DNA from: Galeopsis tetrahit
Taxonomy: Eukaryota; Streptophyta; Magnoliopsida; Lamiales; Lamiaceae
Assembly (NCBI GenBank): GCA_963675135.1
Contig: OY776121.1
Location: 67,162,265 to 67,226,264 of the forward strand
DNA: 64,000 nucleotides
Direction of reading: 5' to 3'
The position numbers and the translations under genes are program-made. The first letter of the stretch is position 1. Every line of letters begins with the position of its first letter. Under the pieces are notes generated by a model, which saw only the letters and a program-made list of their open reading frames with translations, was not told the origin of the DNA and searched no databases. This document shows, in pieces, positions 56,072 through 64,000 of this stretch.

Positions 56072-57116
56072 ATAAATCTTCTACAAATAATTAATTATCA
56101 ATAGATTTGCTTGTTTTTAATTTAATTTGTTTTAAATGTTGTTGAACTTCAATACTTTCTTGAAAATTTGACTATCTAGTATGATTTTTTAATATTTATT
56201 TGTCCGAGTTGGAAGTTCATATATAATTGTATGATGACTTAAATTCTACCAAACAATATTCATAAATATATATTATAGTAATATGGAATAATGAACTTGA
56301 TTAATTCCATCCATCCATATCTATGGTTCAATTATTGAAGATATTGAAGTTGTTGACTATGTTGACTATCCACATCACCTAAAGACCTCCACGTCACATG
56401 AAATGAAGTAATTCTACCTCAATAAGGGAATCAGAATATTCCCTCAAGATTCCTTGATCCCCTGATATTGTCCTGCAGTTTGTAGTTTTATGGAGTATCT
56501 TTTACAAGCCTTTTGAATTCAATAGGTAGCTTGTAGTTGCAACCCTTTTACCTTGAACAAGTGAAAAAACTTTCTTTTATCTTAAACAGTTGTAGCACCT
56601 TTAAATTTTTGCTAATGATAAAATAAATTTTGTTGGAAGCTCGTTTGTCTGTATGTGTATGTTTATGACTTCTTGTTTGGCTCCCTGACTGGCTTATTTT
56701 AATTGTACCAAACAATCATAAATCCAAAAGGTTAATTTGGAAAAGGGATGATTTCGAAAAAGGGCTCAAGCATTTTTATTCTCTTTATAATATTCCTAAT
56801 TAATCTTGTTTAAAAATACTACTGTCTTTTGAAACTTATACAAATAATTATACCAGATGAGGGCCGTACCTGCAGTTTCACTAAATTATCCCCAAAAAAA
56901 TATTTGAAATCCTTGTACTATATAATTTTTTATTCTTACAAATTCTAAAACTAGCTAGCTAGTTACAACAATTTTAAAGACACTCATCTAGCTACCTGCA
57001 GGACATTAATCAAAATTTAAGGTGATCAGATTTTTGAGATCATAAGATAAAAAGTGGCCGAGAAAGTGGCATGTTTGAGATGACAGTGGACGATAATTAG
57101 GCAGATGTAGCGTTCA
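56072..57116. other. Intergenic sequence downstream of synthase gene 1
   Basis: AT-rich, about 1 kb. AATAAA-type signals occur just after the stop (aataaatc at 56071-56078). No gene or clear repeat recognised. Confidence 0.5.
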
Positions 57117-57319
57117 ATAACTTTTCAACTTTTTAAAAAAGTCCCAGGAAAGTTAAGTTTTCAATTACTATCCAAATTTTAGCTAACCTTTTCATTTATG
57201 ACATCAAAACGACGTCGTATGTCCTTTTGATGTTTCGGTGACATAAATGAAAAGGTTATTGGAATGTAATTAAAAATTTTAACTTTTTTGAGATGTTTTT
57301 AAAAAAATTGAAAAGTTAT
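57117..57319. mobile_element. Palindromic MITE-like repeat
   Basis: About 203 bp with inverted ends (ataacttttcaa... and ...ttgaaaagttat) and a second inner inverted pair (aaccttttcatttatgacat and its complement, centred near 57215). No coding capacity. The target duplication is not clear. Confidence 0.6.
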
Positions 57320-58459
57320 GGTAGGGTTGAAAATTAATGACAAATAGTTGGATTGTGATGAGACTGGGCTCCATTACGGTGGATGGGGGGACGACGTACG
57401 ACAACTGGACAGGAAATAATGAATGACTGAGGGAGATGCAGAGGTGTGAGCTATAATTTAGGGTGTCGGTTGAGATGAGAACGACGACGACGAACAATTA
57501 ATTTGGTACAAAAAAACAAATATGATGGAGCTAGCTTAACAGAGAAAAATGGGTAAGAAACAAATATGTGATTGAGAAATAACTATGGTGGTGGGGTGGG
57601 GTTACTGAATAGATAAAAAGTGGAAATGAATAGCGCTTTCATGCATTTTGGATGGATCTCATTGCTGCAACAGAATTAAGAAGCTGGGTCCAAGAAAGAA
57701 ATTAAATTGTACTAGTATATAATTTCACATATTATTTGTATGAATGTGATCAATGATAAAGGATTAAGGATTATCACTTGACTCATCAATCAATCTAACA
57801 TTTCATCATATATAATGCATACATACGGATACAGAATTTAAAGGTATACAAAATATTGAGTTTGAAAACGGAGGTACGATTTTAATTGTCAACATATTTT
57901 TAAGACATTATTCTTATTATTTTTATGTAAAAAAAATAATCTACAAAATTCAATTTGGGTAGAGTTGTACCCCAAAATCAATTTATTTAATCATTAATCA
58001 GTAAATTGACCCCCAGGCTAGGGCATGCACGTTAAAGAAGAAACAAGGAATTCAGAAAAATCTCCACATATTTTGGCTATGGACGTCAAGCAAACACTGG
58101 ACCCACCCTTGACATCTTCATAAAGCATACCAAAACCCCATTTCAATGTAACGTCATTTTGTATTAATCAATTAATAAGCATGCATGTATACATATATAT
58201 ATTAAATATCATACGTCGATCGACTTCAAATTCAATAAAAAATACCTACACTTTTTAAGATTACCTACTCCTTTATTTAAATTGCTCAAAGGGCTTTCTT
58301 AGTAATATAATTTATTATAATGACCAAAGATATATATATATCCATAAATGTTGGAGTATTTTCTTTTAGTGTAAAAGTGTAGGATTATAATTTATCACCT
58401 ACATTTTTAACATAAATTATATCCCCAAGGAGGTGAGTGTAAAAGTGGAGTTTATTGAT
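57320..58459. other. Intergenic sequence
   Basis: About 1.1 kb, AT-rich. A short CGT/GAC microsatellite lies near 57480-57493 and a TA-rich run near 58190-58210. The 72-codon minus ORF at 57279-57497 has no motif. Nothing else seen. Confidence 0.5.
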
Positions 58460-58792
58460 TAAGTTCTAGATATATAGACGTGATTGAAAGTTAAATGTTT
58501 GATTACCCCTAACTAATTGCCTACCAAATATATTGTCACAAGTAAACAATAAAAATGTACTTCAATAAGTAAAATCGATCAAGTATGCTCATTTAAATCA
58601 CGAAAATAAAAGTAAAATGGATTAAACTCGATTAAGAGAAGGGAAGTTTCAAAACATATGTCACGCTAATGAATCAATTTATAATTAAAAGCTCACTTAA
58701 GTGGTAATGTGTTTGTTTCTTCTGTAGGGTTGATCACTACATAATGAATTAAAAGTCTTTTCAATCCAATTAATTCAAAGGAAATATCACAC

Positions 58793-59507
58793 TGTCAAGA
58801 TTATTCTGATCGGTTAGACGTCTCCAACTAATTAGAACACTTGAATATAGAAGAAATAACTGCTCTAGGATAGTAATTCAGAAAAGTTTGCAACGAGACA
58901 AACAGCACACAAGGATTTAAGTGGTTCGATCAATGTGATCTACATCCACTGGACCAGATTAGTACTTCTTTGATTGATAAAGAATGTTTACACACTCATT
59001 CACTCGGAATTGGATATTTCCTCACTTCACTCGTGAACTCACACAACTCAAAGAATACAATAACGTACTAAATCTCTCTTCCAACCTTTACAATGTACAC
59101 AAACAAGAGTTTATAAAGACCAAAGGTAGTTGCTGCTGTTAGGAACTGTTTTGAGTAGTTATCAACCGTTTGCAACCGCTTGTGACAACCCATGTGCTCT
59201 GTTATTGCCCAACTGAAATGGTAGTTATGCCCTCTAGCTACTCTGCTGAAGTACTGTGCTGATCAAGTACTGTGCTGATTCAGTACTGTGCTGATCCAGT
59301 ACTGTGCTGATCTTACTGTGCTGATCTAGCCAACTGTGCTGAACTCTAAGCATGACCTTCTCATCTGATTGAAACCCTTCAACTCATCTGATTTCGGTCT
59401 AAGTCATCTTATCTGATCCTATCAGCTCAGTAGTTTACTATGCTGATTTTGAGATTATGAGATAACACTCACACACACAAACATGGATCTCTACCAAACA
59501 TGCATCA
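58793..59507 (-). repeat. Copia-type solo LTR inserted in LTR-B2
   Basis: About 0.7 kb interrupting the LTR-B1/B2 alignment. It contains the phrase gtggttcgatcaatgtgatctacatccac, which in reverse complement matches a second LTR at 61210-61970. It starts tgtcaag; the right end is tgca or tgcatca, and a clean duplication is not seen. It contains a 16-bp tandem repeat (59250-59313). Confidence 0.6.
59250..59343. repeat. 16-bp tandem repeat in the copia LTR
   Basis: Four in-register copies of agtactgtgctgatcN (59250-59313), followed by two degenerate units containing actgtgctga. Confidence 0.85.
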
Positions 59508-60606
59508 TATAACTCAAAAAGGCTCCTAAGATCATCACACACCCTCCTAATAGTTGATCATTTCTCAATTTTACAATAAATTAGGTGGAATGTTTGCAAT
59601 CAATTAATCAAAAGAGATTTCTCAATCCAATTTCAATTAACTAAGGTTAAACACATTACTATGTACATTAATGATATGCTTTGTAATGAAAACCAAACAT
59701 TCAAATAGGAGTAGACAACACAAATACCAAATAAGCAAGAAATTAAATCATAAACATCATCAAGAGAGTCTAAACTAACTACACTATTACAAAATGAAAT
59801 GACAAAAGTAAATAAAAAGTAAAGGAAAGAGAAAGTTTAGTCTATAGGATGACGGAGCCTAGAATTCCAAAGCCAATGATCTATTCCTTACTCTAAATGA
59901 TGAAGAAATGGATGAAGAACACCTCCAAGTGTGTGTGAATGTGTGAAGAATTCTTGTGGAAGGGGCGATGAAATGATAAAAATCTAATAGGAAGGTATTT
60001 ATAGACTTGGGGTAGGGTTTAGAAACGAGTTTTGCAAGTAGGTCCTTGAAATGCACAAAAACCGCCGAAAATGGGGTGACTCGGCCAAGTAAGAATAGAG
60101 TTTCTAGCATGCAGGCTGATCTCGGGCTCGGCCAGAACATAGGACCCGGCCGTGCAACTTCCTCCTAGAAGCTCGACAAAGTCACTGCTTGTCGAGTTGC
60201 AGGTCGGCCTCGTGACTCGGAAGTTTTTGAACACTCGGTCGCGTCGCACCCTCGAACTTGTTTTGAGTGTAACTTTTGACTCTGACCTTCGATTGGCTTG
60301 ATTATTTTTTCCATTCCACTCCATTTTTCGAGACGAATCCAATTGTGCAATCCTCTCTTCAGTCCAGTGAGATATGATATGTTTTTTGCTCCCAAGATCC
60401 TCATTTTTCCTACAAAAAAGATAGATTAAGACACTACCTTTCTCTCATTTTGACCAAAGTATCCATAATTGATCAATAAACCAATGAAATTATGAGCATA
60501 TTGAGATTCAAATGTGCACTAAAATCACGCAAATTCCACCCGAATCAACGGTGGGATCAGTTTTAATTTAAAAATAATTAAATGAGTGACCAATTTTGAC
60601 TAAATG

Positions 60607-60884
60607 GAGAAAAAAAATTTGTACGTTCCGTAACTTTTACCTTTTTAAAAAATGTCCCAAAAAAAGATAAAATTTTAATTTATGTCCCATAATTTCGTAA
60701 ACTAATTAATTTACAAAAAACGTCCCAAAAAAAGATAAAATTTTAATTTAAGAAACGATACCGTTTAAAAATGGACGTAAATTAAGCAATTTACAAAATT
60801 ATGGAACGTAAATTAAAATTTCATCTTTTTTGAGACGTTTTTAAAAAAGGTGGAAGTTACGGGACGTAAATAAAAAAAAATCTC
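60607..60884. mobile_element. Short Mutator-like MITE related to the 47341 element
   Basis: 278 bp. The ends are gagaaaaaaaattt and its inverted counterpart ...aaaatctc; it is rich in the same gacgtaaatt phrases as the 1499-bp element. The flanking duplication is tgactaaatg (60597-60606) against taactaaatg (60885-60894), one mismatch over 10 bp. Confidence 0.75.
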
Positions 60885-60894
60885 TAACTAAATG

Positions 60895-61209
60895 TGGGTG
60901 ACCAAATTAAAAAAGAGGTAAACTTCATACAAAAAAAATATGTTTCCCTAGTTAATCCTAATTAGTTTGTTAATTGTTCCAATATCATTCTACTTTAATA
61001 TTTATCATATATAGTGTTCAGATAAAAGATGATAATCCTAATTAGTTTGTTAACTGTAATTCCCATCTCAACCTACCTACTAATTAATTCAATTAGTGTA
61101 GCAGTAGCACTCAAATAAAATATGATGTTCCTAATTAGTTTGTTAATTGTTACAATCCCATTCCACTTTTAGTTATCATAGTGTTCAAAGAAAATATGGA
61201 TAAACGTAC
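60895..61209. other. Intergenic sequence with short tandem similarity
   Basis: The phrase cctaattagtttgttaa recurs three times (near 60957, 61027, 61130), each followed by a similar caatctcattctact-like phrase; another loose copy is near 62610-62660. Possibly remnants of a local duplication. No gene. Confidence 0.5.
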
Positions 61210-61970
61210 ATGTGAGGTTATATCTCAAAATCATATCAATTGTCATAATCGATCAGCTGAACATCAATTAATCGAGGTTATTCAGATGACAAGTTTAAAC
61301 ATTCAGGTGAGATGTATCAGTTGATTGGGAACCGGATGAGATGATTTTGACAAATCAGATGAGTTGAGAAGTTAGTTCAAGTCAGCTGAGTTGGATCTGT
61401 GCCGTGAAATCAACTGAGTTGTCCAAACCAAGTTATGATCGAACTGAGTCTTTCAAGTGAGAAGGAGTTCAGTAAAGTTGGTCATGTCAGCGAAGTTGGT
61501 CTTCTATCAGCGTAGTTATCTTATGTTGGTTTAAGAAGGGTTGTATCAGTTGAGTTGGACTCAATTGATATTAGGACAAGTCTACTGAAGGAGACAATTA
61601 GGGTTTCTAACTGAATACGGTTACAACTTCAAACGCGTATAACTTTCAAACAGTTGAATCATTTTGCACATGGTTTATTACAATAAGTAGCTAATGGGAT
61701 CAACTAACTAATTGTGTCAATAACGGCAATCAAAGTGGAGAGTATATATATACTTTTGTAGTTGTGCATTGTAAATGCTACACTTTCATTATCTTTTAGT
61801 GGAGATCACTGTATAATTGATTAGAAGGTCGATTCTAGTTTGCGATTGCAAGTGGTATAGCTTGTAAAACACTTCGGTTCATAATGAAAGAAAGTGATTC
61901 GTGGATGTAGATAAAGTTGATCGAACCACAATAAATCTCATGTGTGTTGTGTTTTTAATTTCTTGCAATT
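61210..61970 (+). repeat. Copia-type LTR fragment
   Basis: Similar in reverse complement to the LTR at 58793-59507, notably gtggatgtagataaagttgatcgaaccac and the cagctgagttgg-type phrases repeated upstream. It ends against the hAT transposase relic. Boundaries are approximate. Confidence 0.55.
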
Positions 61971-62362
61971 ATTTTCATCAAATAAGCTCAATATCCATTT
62001 CAAGTGCAAGAGTTGTAGCGGAAATAATAGCTAAATTAAATCCAGTTTCTCTATAATCTTCAAAAAAACAAATCAATCATTTTAATGGTGTGATCTTATC
62101 AATATGCATATCTTTATGTTGTAACATTTTGCTAACCATGTTAATTTTAACTAAAATGTCATGCCAAATAACCATGCTTAACAAAAATTCAAAATGTTCT
62201 AGGTCGTTTGCTACTTTGAGCTTCACTTTTTGTTTTAGGTTCGTCGGTTATTTTAAATAATTCTAACAAAGCTTCTCGTATTTGGGGAGTTTGATATCTA
62301 ATGGTTTTCACACTTTCCACACGACTCTCCCAACGTGCACAACTCACGCCTGTTGTTGTGGT
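61971..62362 (-). pseudogene. hAT-type transposase relic (DUF4371/ZMYM1-like)
   Basis: The minus-strand translation gives ARWESRVESVKTIRYQTPQI, then after a frameshift NDLEHFEFLLSMVIWHDILV and, after further breaks, FFEDYRETGFNLAIISA and LALEMDIELI. These blocks occur in this order in the central to C-terminal part of plant hAT transposases annotated as DUF4371 or zinc finger MYM-type 1-like. Such enzymes cut and paste DNA; this copy has several stops and shifts and is dead. The remainder is missing beyond the copia LTR. Confidence 0.75.
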
Positions 62363-62519
62363 ATTTAATTATGGTCATTTTTTGAGAAAGAGTGCATAAT
62401 AAATTCATATTTAATATTTTACCGTTATAATATTATTGTAAATTTAGATTAGATATTTCGATTCATTATTTTTTTTTTACCTTTTAATTTATTTTAAAAA
62501 ATATTAATTATATATATAT

Positions 62520-62578
62520 ATAAAGTAGGCCCCTAAAAATTTGGGGCCCAGGGCGGTCGCCCCTCAGGGCCACCACTG
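62520..62578 (-). mobile_element. hAT-like terminus
   Basis: The minus strand starts CAGTGGTGGCCCTGAGGGG and continues with gaccgccctgggccccaaat. CAGTGG-type GC-rich ends are common in plant hAT elements, and it lies on the expected side of the transposase relic. The opposite end was not found. Confidence 0.5.
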
Positions 62579-62828
62579 CTTGGTTGTTTGAGTGTTCATA
62601 TCTCATGAATTCTTGACAAAACTTAATTAGTTTGTTAATAGTTTCAATCTCATTCTAGCTAATCTCATATTTTGGTTAAAAAAAGATGTGATAATCGTAG
62701 AATTAGTTAGGACCTAATTTTGGTTGCAGTTCCAATCTCATTCTACTTCAATTTCAAATATCAGACCAGAAGAATATAAAGAAGATAAGATATGATACCA
62801 ATAGAACCCATTTTAATTCTCCACAGGC

Positions 62829-62835
62829 TATAAAT
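62829..62835 (+). promoter_or_regulatory. TATA box of synthase copy 2
   Basis: TATAAAT in the same caggctataaat context as gene 1. The CCAAT-containing segment upstream is conserved but the CACGTG G-box is not. Confidence 0.5.
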
Positions 62836-62861
62836 TAATGTTGGTTATGCATGTGGTGAAA

Positions 62862-64000
62862 ATGGAGAGCAGAAATCCTAATATTTGGAGGGACAGGTTA
62901 TATAGGAAGTTATGTGGTGAAAGGAAGCATAAAATTAGGACATCCAACTTATGTATTTTCAAGGCCTAATTCCGAAAAGATTGGAATGCTCAATGACTTC
63001 CAATCCATGGGAGTCACTATAGTCAAGGTATATATTATCAATGAAATATTAAGCATATATATACTGTTCATAATGTTGTTGTTATTTTGAGATCGATGTG
63101 CTAGCTTGTAGGGAACACTCAACGAGCACGAAAAACTTGTTTCGATTATTAGGGAAGTTGATGACGTGATTTCTGCATTGGCATATCCTCAAGTTGTTGA
63201 TCAGTTGAAGATCTTGGGGGCCATCAAGGTTGCTGGTAATATTAAGGTATATATATATATATGTAACCTCTTACAACTAAGATTCTTCCATATATATAGT
63301 ATCTAAAAATGGATACCTCCATGTCAGAGGTTTATTCCATCGGATTATGGGGTTGAAGAAGACAGGGTAAGTGCATTGCCACTATTTGAAGCATTTCTGG
63401 AGAAGAAGAGGAGAATTCGACGTGCAATTGAAGACGCAAATGTCCCTTACACTTATGTCTCTATAACTTGCTGTGCTGCTTATTTCGTCAACTATTTACT
63501 CCATCCTTGTCAACCAAAACAAGACATAACTGTTTATGGCACTGGTCAAGCCAAATGTACGTACACACTTCTACAATTTTTTTTTTATCACAAAGTGTAT
63601 AATTTCAGTTTTAAAATTGACCTAACTACGTTTTCAGTTGTGCTGAATTATGAACAAGACATCGGCATCTACACGATCAAAGTAGCAACGGATCCAAGAA
63701 CACGCAACCGTGGAGTGGTATATAGGCAACCAACCAACATTATATCACAACTCGAGTTGATCTCTTTGTGGGAGAACAAAACAGGAACACATTTAAACAA
63801 GATTCATGTCTCAAGAACAAATTGTCACCCTTTCACAAAGTAAGTGGGGATTATATATATTTTTTGTAAACGACAATCGTAACATTAGTGTTTGATTTAG
63901 AGAGATTTGAATTTTTGCAGCTTTGCGGATCCACAGAATATACCAGTCTCCATCCTTCATAGTCTCTTCATAAGTGACGATACAACGACCTTCGATATTG
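62862..64000 (+). pseudogene. EGS-like: Second eugenol/isoeugenol synthase-like copy, start-frame broken, cut by window end
   Basis: Exons matching gene 1: 62862-63027, 63112-63246, 63328-63556, 63638-63839, 63921-64000+ (continues off the window). Splice sites are all GT-AG and exon phases are kept. The only nearby ATG (62862-62864) is one base out of frame with the GGTGYIG segment and meets TAA within exon 1. In the correct frame, TGA lies upstream without an ATG between. Exon 4 has lost 2 bases (after KIHVS) and exon 5 one base (after ctttgc), together restoring frame but replacing about 12 residues. K of FLEKKRRIRRAIE is kept; SANCF is now SITCC and DFG is DYG. Exon sequence is otherwise very close to gene 1, pointing to a tandem duplication. 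It is most likely a pseudogene; a distant start or assembly error is the alternative. Confidence 0.82.

Larger units (their letters stand above)
58460..60547 (-). repeat. Solo LTR of the pol-less superfamily (LTR-B2), carrying a copia LTR
   Basis: Aligns with LTR-B1 (16837-18454) from aagttcta on the left to ttccacccgaatca on the right, once the insert at ~58793-59507 is removed. It has no primer site or internal region on either side, so it is a solo LTR. The left edge is approximate and no duplication was recognised. A GC-richer part (60060-60250) corresponds to the GC-palindrome zone of LTR-B1 but is degraded. Confidence 0.75.

Noticed and set aside
58788..59512. A target-site duplication for the copia LTR inside LTR-B2
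   Set aside because: Candidate strings (cacac, tcaca, tcata, tataa) do not match on both sides, so boundaries stay approximate.
1..64000. CRISPR arrays, bacterial operons, rRNA or tRNA genes
   Set aside because: None seen. The repeats are LTRs, MITEs and tandem units of plant transposons; tRNA-like strings are primer sites only.

Overview
The window is a gene-poor, transposon-dense stretch of a flowering-plant nuclear genome, most likely a eudicot of the Lamiales. The evidence is the content: plant Ty1/copia and Ty3-like LTR elements, a plant L1 LINE, hAT and Mutator-type repeats, GT-AG introns, and at the right end a five-exon gene whose product (310 residues, N-terminal GGTGYIG) closely resembles the eugenol/isoeugenol synthases of basil-like plants. 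No bacterial or viral genome features are present.

Layout, left to right. (1) 1-16836: a Sirevirus-like copia element on the minus strand (Copia-1) with 866-bp LTRs, decayed gag-pol and an env-position ORF. A young pol-less LTR element (Element 1, 1529-7779, TSD TAGAT) sits in the last codons of that ORF. (2) 16837-18454: an LTR fragment of the same broad pol-less superfamily, into which Copia-1 inserted. (3) From 18455 to 52195 a single old copia element (Copia-2, plus strand) is spread over five separated pieces. Between them lie Element 2 (19243-24470), a second Sirevirus-like element (Copia-3, 25209-46999) that itself carries Element 3 (32032-38900, TSD TCAGG), a hAT-like end (47000-47253), a foldback Mutator-like element (47341-48839, TSD tccagactc) and a solo LTR (49729-51526, TSD TGGAG). 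(4) 52421-53995: a 5'-truncated L1 LINE, minus strand. (5) 54773-56071: an apparently intact eugenol/isoeugenol synthase-like gene. (6) 56072-62861: intergenic DNA with MITEs, a composite solo LTR, another copia LTR and a hAT transposase relic. (7) 62862-64000: a second, damaged copy of the synthase gene, running off the window.

The nesting gives a relative history: Copia-2 is oldest, then the elements inside it, then Copia-1 and Element 1 (four levels deep), and Element 3 inside Copia-3. LTR divergence by eye agrees: Element 1 LTRs differ at about two sites, Element 3 under 1 percent, Copia-3 about 1.4 percent, Copia-1 about 2 percent.

The most interesting signals are: a heat-shock-element array upstream of the TATA box in the Copia-1 LTR; a family of pol-less elements (three copies with internal regions) sharing one conserved ORF, a stem-loop next to the polypurine tract and an extra internal polypurine tract; a third ORF of about 1590 codons in Copia-3; and a tandem synthase pair in which the second copy has lost its usable start codon and a promoter G-box. 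All similarity statements rest on reading the sequence and knowledge of the families; no database search was run.
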